Shown here: positions 47,871 through 58,659 of the stretch, one piece after another
How the letters are laid out: every line of letters starts with the position of its first letter
Position numbering within the stretch: position 1 is the first letter of the stretch
Source: Nageia nagi
Taxonomy: Eukaryota; Pinophyta
Assembly (NCBI GenBank): GCA_050084985.1
Contig: JBITNC010000002.1
Span: 2,232,001-2,296,000 of the forward strand
Reading direction: 5' to 3'
DNA length: 64,000 nt
Notes under the pieces: model-generated
What the model was told of the DNA's origin: nothing
The model's database searches: none
What the model saw: only the letters and a program-made list of their open reading frames with translations
Made by a program: the position numbers and the translations under genes

Positions 47871-48000
47871 TCCTTCTATGGATCGTGGTTAATGAGTTTA
47901 CACATGTGGGACATGTTTGCTTATTAGTTGTTTTATATGTATAGATGAAAAAATTGTAAAAGTTTACATTCTTATTGCATATTTATTATTTTTTGTAGCA

Positions 48001-51000
48001 ATGGTTGAAACCTTCGTTCCCAAGCACATACTCGATGGTTCCAACTTTGGAATATGGGAACCACGTATGAAAGTCGAGTTACAAGCAAGAAAGCTATGGC
48101 AGACAGTTAGTGAAGATGCGGTTGCTCCTACCGATGAGAAGGCTCTTGAAGTATACAACTCAAAGAATGAGTTAGCAACTTCTATGATATACCGTGCAGT
48201 TTCAGATGATGTCCTTCTCATGATTTCTTCATCAACTTCAGCAAAGGAAGCTTGGGATAGGTTAAAGAAAATCTACCTTGGGTCCAAATTTTCAAGAAGG
48301 TTTACCATTCTACAAAAGTTGTTGCAGTATCGACAAAGTGAAGATGAAAGTGCCTCCATCTACTTAAACAAAATCATTGACCTCAGGACACAACTGGTTG
48401 GTTGTGGATGCAATTGGATCAATGATGAGTTCATGGTCTTCATCATTCTACAAAGCCTTACTACAAAGTTCAGCAACTTTGTCACAGTTATGGAAACAAG
48501 GCTCGATGATGAAGAAGATATCATCTCACTTGATAACCTTTCAAGACTTCTTCTAAAGCATGAGGAAACTTTGAACAAGAAAATGTTGAACCTTTCTCCA
48601 AAGGACCATAGCATTGCTCTAGGAGCAACCAAAACTCCTTTCAAGAAAAAGTTCAAACATTACAAATTCAAAGACAACAAGTCCTCATCTACCTTCAGGA
48701 AGTATGACAAAAAGGGCAACAACAACAACAATCATGGCAACTACAGGCACAGGAATGATAAAGCAGGATCAAGCAATCCAACACCTCAAGAAAAGTTTGA
48801 TGGGAATTGTAACTTCTGTGGCATCTTTGGGCACAAAGAGTATGATTGTCGCAAAAAGAAATTTGCTCAAAAAGGAAAGGGAAATGCAAATATGAGAAAT
48901 TTCAATAATAAAAAGAAGAACAAGCATGCTGCTTCTGTTGCCTACTACTCAATGACTCAAACTATTTCAAATGATTGGATTGTTGATACAGGATGCACTA
49001 ATCACATGTGTTATGAAAAAGATAAGTTTGAAAACTTTCATAAGTACAAAAAGGATGCAGTTGTGATAGGTGATAATACAGTCCTTGATGTTCACGGAAT
49101 AGGAAGTGTGAAGATTCATGGAAAGACTCTTGACAATGTCTTTTATGTGCCTAAACTAAGGATGAATCTCATCTCCGTGATTCAAATTACAAGGAAAGGA
49201 TGCTCATTTGAGTTTACCTCACACTCTTGGTGTGTTAAGAAAGGACTTGCCACTTTGATGAAAGGATCAGTAAAGAATGACCTTTATATTGTGGATCAAG
49301 TACCTTCAAAGATTTGTCTTGCTACAAATGTTTGTTCAAAAGGTAATCTTTGGCATCAACGATTAGGACACCTTAACCACAAGAGTATTCAAGCTATGAA
49401 AACTCAAGAACTTGTGGAAGGTTTACCTAATATTTCACCCACAGTTGGTCTTTGTGAAAGGTGCATTCTAGGAAAGATGCATAGGCAAAAGTTTGAAAAA
49501 GATAAGGCAACTCGGGCTACTTGTCCTCTTCAGCTTGTGCATTCAGATTTGATGGGTCCTTTTCAGACTAAGTCACTAGGTGGAGCTTCTTATGTTCTGA
49601 CCTTCATTGATGACTTCAGTAGGATGACATTTGGTTATCTACTTGAGCACAAGGATCAAACTTTTGACAGGTTTCAAGACTTCAAGGCACTTGTTGAAAA
49701 TCAAACTGATTTTAAGATCAAAATGCTGAGATCAGATAATGGGGGTGAATATAATAGCAATGAGTTTAACGACTTTTGTGTTAAACACGGGATTAAGCGA
49801 CAATTCACAATCCCATACACCCCTCAGCAAAATGGAGTTGCTGAAAGGAAGAATCGCACCATTATGGAAATGGCAAGATGCATGTTGGGTAACCTTCCTA
49901 GTTTCTTATGGGGCGAAGCTGTTCACACTGCTATTCACACCCTAAATAGGTGTCCTACTAAGGTAGTTGAAGGTAAAACTCCATATGAAGCATGGACAGG
50001 AAAGAAACCTAACCTCTCACACTTCAGGGTCTTTGGTTGTGATGCATTTGCCTTCATTACCTCAGAGAAAAGAAAGAAACTAGATAAACGATCAGAAAAA
50101 TGCATCTTTGTGGGGTATGATAATCAGCATAGAGGTTACAGGCTTTACTCTTCATCCCAGAAAATAGTCTTTGTTTCTAGGGATGTTAAGTTCAATGAAC
50201 TTTCTAAGGATACGACCTCTCATGCTGAAGTGTCTGATTCAAATGATTCTTCGCCTACACCTAACTGGTTGGATGAGCATGTAGAGAAGTCACCACAAGA
50301 GCAAAATTCTCCGACACAGAGAATTACAAGAAGTATGACCTTGAATAAATCCTCATTTGCCAAAATTGATAATATGCATGAGCCATCAACCTTCAAAGAA
50401 GCTTCCAAGCAAGAGTGTTGGATGGAAGCTATGAAAGTTGAGTATGAGGCTCTCATGAAAAATGAAACTTGGGATTTGGTTCCTTATCCCAATGAGAAAA
50501 ATGTGATTGGCAATAAATGGATATACAAGGTCAAGTACAATTCTGATGGCAACATTGAAAAATACAAGGCAAGGTTAGTAGCCAAAGGATTCGCTCAGAA
50601 ATATGGTATTGATTATGAGGAAACCTTTGCTCCTGTAGCCAAGATGCCTACTGTCAGAATAATTCTTGCTCTTTCTGCAGCTCAAGGATGGAAAGCTTTT
50701 CAACTTGATGTCAAAAGTGCATTTCTCAATGGTGACTTGGATGTTGAAATCTACATGAATCAACCAGAAGGATTTATTCCAGAAGGAAAAGAGTCTCTTG
50801 TGTGCAAACTAAAGAAGTCTTTATATGGACTTAAGCAAGCACCTAGAGCATGGTACAAGAAAATTTCAGGCTTCTTTGCAGATATTGGTTTTTCCAAGTG
50901 CTTCTCAGATTCAGATCTATATGTACTCAATCAAGGACAAGACGTGGTCATAATACTCCTTTATGTGGATGATCTTCTCATCACAGGCAATAATATTGAA

Positions 51001-51897
51001 ATCATCCAAGAGTGCATATCCAAACTCAAGGCAACATTTGAAATGACTGATCTAGGTCTATTGCATTACTATCTTGGGATGCAAGTATACCAACACAAAG
51101 ATTGTACTTATCTTAGTCAATCTAAGTATATATCAGACATCTTGCAAAAGTTTGGAATGGACGAATGTAAATATGCTGCAATACCTGTTTCTCCTGGAAT
51201 CATTGTCTCACTGAGCTCAGATTCTCAGTTGGCTGATGCTACAGCTTATAGACAATTGATTGGTAGTCTTCTGTATCTGACTATCTCTCGTCCTGATATT
51301 ACCTTTGCAGTGAATCTCATGGCACGATTCATGCAAAAACCATATGTTGAACACCTCAATGCTGTTAAGCAAATCTTGAGGTATGTCGCAGGGACAAAGG
51401 ATCTTGCTCTTAAGTATTCCAAAGTGCCCTCGATTGTTCTCTCAGGGTTCTCAGATTCTGATTATGGGGGAGATAGAGATGACAGAAAATCAACCTCTGC
51501 ATATGTGTTTAGCATTGGTTCAGGTGCTATCTCTTGGGCTTCCAAGAAGCAACCTACTGTGACTCTTTCTACCACCGAAGCTGAATATCGAGCCATGTCT
51601 GTTGCCGCCCAAGAAGCTATTTGGCTAAGACATCTTCTGAACGAAATTGGGTATCAGCAAAATGGCCCATCTCTTATTTCGTCAGATAATCAATCGGCTA
51701 TCTCTTTGGCTAAGAATCCTGTGTTCCATCAGCGAACCAAACATGTAGAAATCCAAGCTCATTTTATCAGGGAGAAGGTTCTAGATGACATCATACACTT
51801 GCAGTATTGTCCATCTACTGAAAACTCTGCTGATTTGTTCACCAAGCCCTTCCTGAAGCTCAGTTTTGCAAGCTTAGGGATTCTCTCGGGTTGGTGA
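48001..51897 (+). CDS. E5 gag-pol polyprotein, about 1298 residues, intact frame
   Basis: Gag (1-~300) of the copia UBN2 type with SKEAWDRLKKIYLG; CCHC knuckle C270, C273, H278, C283. Aspartic protease with D329-T-G. Pre-integrase zinc block (WHQRLGHLNH and CERC, about 450-490). Integrase D516, D579, E615, i.e. DD35E spacing. RT from about 805 with QLDVKSAFLNG and YVDD at 988-991. RNase H at about 1155-1290 with SDSDYGGD, TEAEY and SDNQS, ending ADLFTKPF. An in-frame ATG at 47917 exists, but 48001 is chosen because E2 and E4 start at the equivalent codon just after a splice-acceptor-like site. The last 14 residues are out of frame relative to family members (see findings). All catalytic residues are present, so it may supply enzymes in trans. 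Confidence 0.95.
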   Translation: MVETFVPKHILDGSNFGIWEPRMKVELQARKLWQTVSEDAVAPTDEKALEVYNSKNELATSMIYRAVSDDVLLMISSSTSAKEAWDRLKKIYLGSKFSRRFTILQKLLQYRQSEDESASIYLNKIIDLRTQLVGCGCNWINDEFMVFIILQSLTTKFSNFVTVMETRLDDEEDIISLDNLSRLLLKHEETLNKKMLNLSPKDHSIALGATKTPFKKKFKHYKFKDNKSSSTFRKYDKKGNNNNNHGNYRHRNDKAGSSNPTPQEKFDGNCNFCGIFGHKEYDCRKKKFAQKGKGNANMRNFNNKKKNKHAASVAYYSMTQTISNDWIVDTGCTNHMCYEKDKFENFHKYKKDAVVIGDNTVLDVHGIGSVKIHGKTLDNVFYVPKLRMNLISVIQITRKGCSFEFTSHSWCVKKGLATLMKGSVKNDLYIVDQVPSKICLATNVCSKGNLWHQRLGHLNHKSIQAMKTQELVEGLPNISPTVGLCERCILGKMHRQKFEKDKATRATCPLQLVHSDLMGPFQTKSLGGASYVLTFIDDFSRMTFGYLLEHKDQTFDRFQDFKALVENQTDFKIKMLRSDNGGEYNSNEFNDFCVKHGIKRQFTIPYTPQQNGVAERKNRTIMEMARCMLGNLPSFLWGEAVHTAIHTLNRCPTKVVEGKTPYEAWTGKKPNLSHFRVFGCDAFAFITSEKRKKLDKRSEKCIFVGYDNQHRGYRLYSSSQKIVFVSRDVKFNELSKDTTSHAEVSDSNDSSPTPNWLDEHVEKSPQEQNSPTQRITRSMTLNKSSFAKIDNMHEPSTFKEASKQECWMEAMKVEYEALMKNETWDLVPYPNEKNVIGNKWIYKVKYNSDGNIEKYKARLVAKGFAQKYGIDYEETFAPVAKMPTVRIILALSAAQGWKAFQLDVKSAFLNGDLDVEIYMNQPEGFIPEGKESLVCKLKKSLYGLKQAPRAWYKKISGFFADIGFSKCFSDSDLYVLNQGQDVVIILLYVDDLLITGNNIEIIQECISKLKATFEMTDLGLLHYYLGMQVYQHKDCTYLSQSKYISDILQKFGMDECKYAAIPVSPGIIVSLSSDSQLADATAYRQLIGSLLYLTISRPDITFAVNLMARFMQKPYVEHLNAVKQILRYVAGTKDLALKYSKVPSIVLSGFSDSDYGGDRDDRKSTSAYVFSIGSGAISWASKKQPTVTLSTTEAEYRAMSVAAQEAIWLRHLLNEIGYQQNGPSLISSDNQSAISLAKNPVFHQRTKHVEIQAHFIREKVLDDIIHLQYCPSTENSADLFTKPFLKLSFASLGILSGW

Positions 51898-51937
51898 AGT
51901 TGCCCTCAAGGGGGAGTGAAGTTTAAACTTTTGTTAG

Positions 51938-52395
51938 TGATGACAACTTCACCTCTAAGAGGCCTTTTTGATTGTACATTCTAGACCTCCGTGGTAAGTT
52001 TGCTCTGCGTGACAAACTTGTTGTACAATTGTTGTTATAGAGTGTTGATTATTTTATATTAGTGATGACAACTTCACCTCTAAGAGGCCTTTTTGATTGT
52101 ACATTCTAGACCTCCGTGGTAAGTTTGCTCTGCGTGACAAACTTGTTGTACAATTGTTGTTATAGAGTGTTGATTATTTTATATACCTCAGTGGTAAGTT
52201 TGCTCTGCGTGACAAACTTGTTGTACATTTTATACCTCCGTGGTGAGTTTGCTCTGCATGAGAAACTTATTGTACAAATTTTGAGCATGTAATTTAATAT
52301 ACCTCCGTGGTAAGTTCGCTCTGCGTGACGAACTTGTTGTACATTCTATACCTCCGTGGTGAGTTTGCTCTGCGTGAGAAACTCGTTGTACAATT
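51938..52395 (+). repeat. E5 3' UTR: six-unit hairpin array
   Basis: Six copies of ACCTCCGTGGTAAGTTTGCT... each with arms AAGTTTG and CAAACTT around a 10-base loop. Arm starts: 51996, 52121, 52196, 52245, 52312, 52361. The first two lie in a 125-bp near-perfect duplication. Copy 5 has AAGTTCG with CGAACTT and copy 6 GAGTTT with AAACTC: paired changes that keep the stem. Every copy is followed by TTGTACA or close to it. Confidence 0.8.
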
Positions 52396-52441
52396 TTATG
52401 CTCTATTTTTAAAATCAACACATGTCTATATACAACAGGTG

Positions 52442-52482
52442 ACTATGAGTGATGGCTTGGCATCTCTGTGATGGCTTATAGT
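52442..52482 (+). other. second conserved 3' UTR hairpin of E5
   Basis: ACTATGAGT (52442-52450) pairs with GCTTATAGT (52474-52482) at all nine positions allowing G-U. E1 has perfect ACTATAAGT/ACTTATAGT at 3026/3058 and 3496/3528; E2 pairs with a different set of G-U changes. Confidence 0.65.
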
Positions 52483-52870
52483 GCACCATTGATCAGTTAT
52501 TTATAAGATGGCATTATTTGATTCTCTTATTTGAATATATGATGCATCTAACTGATTTTGTTCATGAGTTGCTTGTAGCATGCATGATCTTCTTTAGAAA
52601 TGCAGGTTACTCACCTTGTGAAAGCAAGCTCATGGAGACTCACATGTCAGCTTAAAGTTGATCGACTACTATGTACAGTGAAACCAGTTGTGGTTAATGA
52701 TTGTATTGTAAACCATTTTTTTCAAATGGTAATGTAGTGAGTCTCATACTAATTCTCAAAAAGATTCTCAAAATATGTAAAAGTTCTCATCTCCACTTGT
52801 ATCTCTATGGAGGAGAACTCTCTCTTACTCTCTCTCTTCTCTCTTCTACGCTCTATCCCAATATTGCATT

Positions 52871-52879
52871 AAGGGGGAG
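52871..52879 (+). other. E5 polypurine tract
   Basis: AAGGGGGAG immediately before the 3' LTR; a second similar AAGGGGGAG occurs just after the pol stop at about 51909-51917. Confidence 0.9.
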
Positions 52880-53378
52880 TGTTAGAATTTGTAATGAAAT
52901 ATTGTGAATATCTAGACTCCTTGTAAAATTCAATTAATCACTTAAAGGTATGTAGATACCTTAAGTGATTAATAGAATTCTTTAATATGTAGACTTTGAC
53001 TTTACCAAAGGAGTTAGTTGGTAGGTTGAAGTTTGGTGGTACATTTAATGTAACCCTAACCTTACCCTTGGGTTAAAGGAAGGTTAGGGAGGTGCTCTCA
53101 ACCTATAAATAGAGGGCCTCTCCTCATGTAAACATATCTAAGTTTTGAGTAAGATTAATCTACTTGGTTGTGTAGGAGAGAGCTAGAGAATAGTTGTAAG
53201 AGAGACATAGATTTGAGAATAAGAGAGCTAGTTGTGGATGTACTCCCAAGGAGGGAGGAACCACATTATATTGGTGTCATATTGTGTGAATGATGTTCTT
53301 AGAATTATAGATGTGTTATCTTGAGTTTCCTAGTCTAAGGTCCTAGAGGATTTGTTTAGATCTAGTTCAAATCCTTCA
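52880..53378 (+). repeat. E5 3' LTR
   Basis: 499 bp, one difference from the 5' LTR. Confidence 0.95.
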
Positions 53379-53383
53379 ATCAT

Positions 53384-55468
53384 AACCCACAAAGATGCAT
53401 TTTTTAGCTTTTTTATCAAAGTTTTTCCTTTTCTTAGAAATAATATAGGAGAATGCTTCACAACCAAACACCCTAAGGTGTGAAATGTTAGGTTTTCTTC
53501 CTAACCATGCCTCAAAAGGAGTTTTACTGTAAACGGCTATTATGAGACATCTATTCAAGGTATAAATAGCAATGCTCATAGATTCACCTTATAAGAAACT
53601 AGGAAGATTACCCAACATGCATCTAGCCATTTCCATAATTATCTTATTTTTCCTTTTGGTAACACCATTCTATTGAGGAGTGTAAGGAATCCTAAATTTC
53701 CTCTTGATTCCATACTTAGCATAATAGTCATTAAACTCATTGTTGTTATATTCTTCTCCATAATTTGATCTCAATATCTTGATTTTAAGGTTAGTTTGAT
53801 TCTCAAGAAAGGTTTTAAAAACTTTAAAACTCTCGAAGGTTTGATCTTTGTGCTCAAGTAGATACCCAAAGGTAATCCTACTAAAGTCATCAATGAAGGT
53901 CAAGACATAAGATGCTCCTCGAAGTGACTTATTTTGAAATAGACTAATCAAATCTGAATGCACAAGTTGAAGAGGTTGATATGCTCTTGTTGCCTTGTCT
54001 TTTTCAAATTTTTATCTATGCATCTTATCAAGAATGCAATTCTTGCATAGACTAATTGAAAGAGAAATTGAAGGTAAACCTTCCACTAGTTCTTGGTCTT
54101 TCATGACATGAATACTCTTATGGTTAAGGTGCCCTAAATATTGGTGCCAAAGATTGCTTCTAGAACACACACTTGTAGCAAGACACATCTTTGATGGAAC
54201 TTGATCCATAATGTACAAATCATCTTTCACTGATCCTTTAACCAACATCGTAAGTCCTTTCTTAATGGACCAAGATTGAGAGTCAAACTCAAAAGAGTAT
54301 CCTTTTCTAGCAACTTAGATCACAAAGAGAAGATTCATTCTAAGCTTAGGAATATAGAGCACATTGTCAAGAACCTTCCTATGAATCAACACACTTCCAA
54401 TTCCTTGGAATTCAATGTTAGATTTATCACCTATCATAACCTCATCTTTTCTATACTTTTTCTTTTCAAATCATAGGTGGTTAGTGCAACCAAAATCAAT
54501 AATTCAATTAGATGAAAAAGAGCGAGATAAGGAGTAGAATACTATAGCAAAACCAACTTGAATATTCTTCTTTCTTTTGAATTTATTTACATTTCCATTA
54601 CCTTTGTTCTTTTCCTCTTTTTTATTTTTGTAGTAATCAACTTCTTTGTGACCTTGGATGACATAATAGTTACAATTACCATCAAACTTTTCCTTAGGAT
54701 ATGGATTGTTTACTTTGCCTTTTATATCTCTTTACTTGAAGTGGTTGTTGTTGTCATTGTTCCTATTGCTATTATTGTTCTTGTAATTTCCAAAAAGGAG
54801 GAAGAAAGATAAGATTTCTTTTGATGGTTGAACTTCTTGAAAGGAGTTTTGGTTACTCCAAGAGCAATGTTATTATCCTTAGAAGAAATCAATACATTAT
54901 TGTTAAGGTTTTCCTCATGCTTCAAAAGGTGCCTAGAAAGGCTCTCAAGGGAGAAGACTTCTTCTTCTTCATCAAACCTTGTTTCCATAATTGTTATAAA
55001 GTTTTCAAACTTTGAAGAAAGGCTTTGAAGAATGATGATGACCATGAACTCATCATTGATCCAATTGCACCTACAAGAAACAAGTTAGGTCCTTAGGTCA
55101 ATGATTTTAATGGCAACATTTTCATCTTCCCCTTGATAAGTTTGAAGTAACTTTTGGAGAATGGTAAACCTTCTTAAAAAAATTGAATAAAAGTAGATTT
55201 GCTTAAGCTTATCCCAAGTTTTCTTTGCTGAGGTTGAAGAGGAAATCATTAGGAACACATCATTTAAAACTACACAGTAAATCATGGAAGTTGCCAACTC
55301 ATTCTTTATGTTGTAAGACTCTAGTGCCTTCTCATTTGTAGGAGGTACAAGGTTCTCATTCACTGTTTGTCAAAGCTTCTTTACATGCAATTCAGCTCTC
55401 ATTCATGGTTTCTAAATACCAAAGTTGGAACCATCAAGAATGTGTTTGGATAAAAAAGAGTCTTCCAT
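53384..55468 (-). pseudogene. E4 gag-pol remnant, 5' part (gag to integrase)
   Basis: Start ATG at 55468 (MEDSFLSKHIL), with a stop after about 18 codons. Gag pieces at 55363-55085 and 55045-54722. The zinc knuckle near 54690-54640 has lost cysteines. Pre-integrase block at 54248-54012 (NLWHQYLGHLNHK, CKNCILDKMHR). Integrase at 53963-53670 (HSDLISLF; the second catalytic D is N in LRSNYGEEY) and 53579-53390 ending KKCIFVGYD at the E5 insertion point. Dead, but the order is complete when E5 is ignored. Confidence 0.87.
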
Positions 55469-55471
55469 TTG

Positions 55472-58093
55472 CTACATAAGAAAGTGAAAATTAATATTCA
55501 TGTGGTTAAATAAATAACATTATATGTTAAGTTTTAAGCAAGTAAATAATACATGTTAAATTTAACACTAGAGACATGCTTGATTTGATTCACTGGTGCA
55601 AATAACCCATGTACCCAAATACATTTCTCATCTCAAGAACTGTAGATGTAGAATGACATTATTAAGGTTTATTTTCTTGTCTAAAATTAGGCCTTCACCT
55701 TGATGCCCACATAAGAGGAGCCCAAGTACTACCAATCCTCAACTAGTTCACCTTGGTCAGTTTTATACTTTCTCACAAGGAGAAGTACCCACTATTTTTC
55801 AAGGTTATGATATTTATTGGATTAGCCAAATTATTAATCTTGATTAGGTTTCAAGTTATCCTCTTAGGTTATCAAGATAATCCCTGAATGAATATGCAGA
55901 CATGTGGTATCACTACACACATATCTATCCACCTATTGGAGTTATATCTAGACCAACAGAGGACTTAGGGGTAATTGAGAAGTATGAACTTTTCACTATT
56001 TGGATCGTCGAACTTAAAGGCTCCAATCTACCTATCCTCACCTCATGGCTCCCTAAACAAGTCATGTTATGAAATGTACATGCATATGTGTTCATTTTAA
56101 GGGGTTGCTCATTTCAATGTTTACATTTTTGTTTGCATAAGCAAATAAATCAAAAAGTGAAACATGAAGTAAAAAAGCATAAGTAAAAATATCATCCATT
56201 CAAAAATTTGAAACCTAAGTTTCTAATGGGTTTTGTTTACCACCCCCTAAAGGACATCATTACGTTAGTCCTAATTTTGCACAAGTCCATTCTTGCATTA
56301 GGAATTAAATTGCATCATAACTAAGATTTTAAGTAATAATCATGCATTATTTGGCTTAAAAAAAGGTCTTAAGCATCTAACTTATAAATTTAAGTCTTTA
56401 AGCATGCATCATTAAAAAATTAAGTTCTAAGCATGTATCATTAACTTAAACATTTAAGTACTAAACATGCATCATTTAAGCATAAGCATGCATTAAATTT
56501 GAAGTAGTAAGAATTAACTTAAAATTATGAAAACTTTAAGAAAAAAAACTTCATACAAATTCTCCCCTTTTTTGCTTAAAGTTGTACCCCTAGAGATAGC
56601 ATACTTATCTTAACTTAATACTTTATCCTTAAAAGCATTTTGCATGCTAAAAAAAATTCTAAGTATACATCTAAAAGTAGTATTCCCCCTTTTGTTTACT
56701 TAGGAAAAAAATTACCTTAGAAAAGGTCATGGCTATCCTAAAAATCATCATACTAGTGTAAATATTCTTCAAGTAGACAACATAAATAAGTCATCATTAC
56801 TTAAGCACAAAAAAAGGAAGGAAGAAATCTACAGTCTAGTTTATGTAGATAAGCCCACACTCCACTTGCATGCACCCACCAAATTTAATGCTTTTTGCAC
56901 TTTTATTCCATGCATTAGTCTAACCATGCATGTCATGATGAGAAAGAAAGACTTGCTTGTAAATCTTGACATTGCTTGTAAGAAAGTAAAAAATTATTGC
57001 ACACAAAAAATTAATGCATCCACCAAGAAACATTAAAGAAATTGGTAGATGAGGATTTCAAAAAAAAGACACATAGGGTAGAGAGAATGGAGGGTTTAGG
57101 AGGAAGAAGGCCATGCAAGGTAGTGAAAGTCATGGGACAATGATAGGTTGTGGGGCTATGGAGGTTATAGAGGGTGGTAGGCTATAGGGTGGAGGCCACA
57201 GAGGGTAGTAAGCCATCAAGCAAAGGGTCTAGCAGGTGAAAGATCAATCGCACGATGAGGAGGGAGCAGAGGGCTTGGCAAGTGGCAACCAGAGATGGAG
57301 GAGAGATGGCTAGGGTAGAGGGAAACCCTGTTGTGCCCACCACTGGTGGAGGAGGTTGCCACTAGTGGAGGTTGCTTGTAGCCTAATGAGGCTTAGATAA
57401 TTGCTCCTTCATTCCTCTACATATATGATCCTTGCCATTATCATTTACTTCTAGTGGAAAGCATAGGTTGATGCATGGCTAATTAATTTCCATGTTACCA
57501 CCACTACCTCATGGAGGCTCAAAAAAATTTCAAAATATGAAATTGTAGACATTAAAGAAATACTATATGGATGCTAAAAAAATTAAAACATGAATATAGT
57601 AGAAAAAGGTTACACATTATATTTATAATATATTTTGTGTTTTGTAAGTCTTCCTTTTTTTTAACAGTAAAAAATGTAGTAAAGTGTAGTTACTTTTAAC
57701 CCCTTTTTTTTTAATTAGTATCAAATATTTGTAAAATACAACTATTTTGATAAGGGAACTAAGGTAGGCAAAACTCTAACATATAAACTTTCCAAAAAAA
57801 ATTGCATATAATTTTTAAAGGGAAAAAAATGTAGTAAATTTTTACTTAAATACATAATAAAACCTTCAAAAAATTAAGGATATTCAAAATTATAGCAATA
57901 GGTAATCTTAAATAATTGCAACTAACAATAAGACATGTTAGTATACAAAAAATTACAACAAAATAGATTGTTATTTTAAGCAAATTTTGTCATAAAAAAG
58001 GACTATCACAACAAAAAATATGTTAGTAACATAATGCAATAATCCATAAGATAACCAAAAGAGAAGGTAAATTATACTTTATCTTAGTTTTAC
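55472..58093 (-). other. E4 leader, predicted intron
   Basis: Donor GTGAG|GTAAAA (58098-58088) and acceptor CTTATGTAG| ending at 55472, then CAA and the gag ATG. Contains the conserved block (56095-55680), a purine tract AAAAAAGGGGAGAATTTG near 56570, ACTTAAA-type repeats, and the G/C-skewed block 57060-57420. No gene. Confidence 0.55.
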
Positions 58094-58167
58094 CTCACCA
58101 ATGGGGATCACCAAGATGTAGTTTCCACACCAAGAATAAGAGCTTTCACACCCATTTTGATACCAAT

Positions 58168-58654
58168 TAAAGAAGTTGCAATATAAAATAAACAACTCTA
58201 AACTCCCAAATATCACATGAAAGCTCACAAAACACATCTAACAAACTCACAAATATAACACAAGATATAAGTGGTTCCTCCAACTAGGAGTACATCCACT
58301 AACTAGATCTCTCTTCTTAACAAATATGAACTCTTACAATCCTCTTAAACTTTTCTCCTAAACACTATACTATAGCAAAAATTTACTCTACAAATTGGTA
58401 TGTGATCACAAAGAGGGAGCCTTCTATTTATAGGCCAAAATCCCTCTTTGGATCACTCTTTTATCCAATGTATAAAAGCATGACATGCACATCTTTTTAC
58501 CCAAGGGGCATGCTCATGACATGGAGTGTAGGATAAGTTACATTATCATATTCACTTAAATACTTAAGGTATCAAATGATACCCTTAAGTATTAGTGAAC
58601 TTACATGGAAGATTATTACATAACTTTTACAATAATGCATTATACATTCCAACA
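58168..58654 (-). repeat. E4 5' LTR with degenerate primer site
   Basis: 487 bp. Primer site on the minus strand reads TGGTATCAAAATGGG (58166-58152), two mismatches from the family TGGTATCAGAGC core. Confidence 0.9.
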
Positions 58655-58659
58655 AAAGT

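Larger units (their letters stand above)
45351..47998 (+). other. E5 leader, predicted 2.65-kb intron
   Basis: Donor TGTGAG|GTAAAA at 45345-45356, about 90 bases after the primer site; acceptor TTATTTTTTGTAG| ending at 47998, two bases before the gag ATG (48001). Equivalent sites exist in E2 (6451 and 9162) and E4 (58093 and 55472, minus). The leader holds many upstream ATGs that would block scanning if it were not removed. Confidence 0.6.
44748..53378 (+). mobile_element. E5: young, apparently intact Ty1/copia LTR retrotransposon
   Basis: 8631 bp inserted in E4 between the codons for VGYD and NQHRGY, with duplication ATCAT (44743-44747 and 53379-53383). LTRs of 499 bp differ at one base (45026 C versus 53158 A). 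It has primer site, leader, one long gag-pol frame, 3' UTR and polypurine tract. CpG and GC content of its leader are much higher than in E2/E4, as expected before methylation-driven decay. It is the only element here that could be active. Confidence 0.96.
41695..58654 (-). mobile_element. E4: complete but dead Ty1/copia element, split by E5
   Basis: Minus-strand copia inserted in the pol gene of G. LTRs of 486 and 487 bp, target duplication AAAGT on the plus strand (41690-41694 and 58655-58659). Across the insertion G reads continuously DWYF then DIYSYLKG, confirming the join. LTRs differ at roughly 4-5% by eye. Length without E5 is about 8.3 kb. Same subfamily as E2. Confidence 0.93.

Noticed and set aside
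47917-48000. In-frame ATG 28 codons upstream of the chosen E5 start
   Set aside because: E2 and E4 begin at the codon equal to 48001, and the upstream codons cover the predicted splice acceptor.
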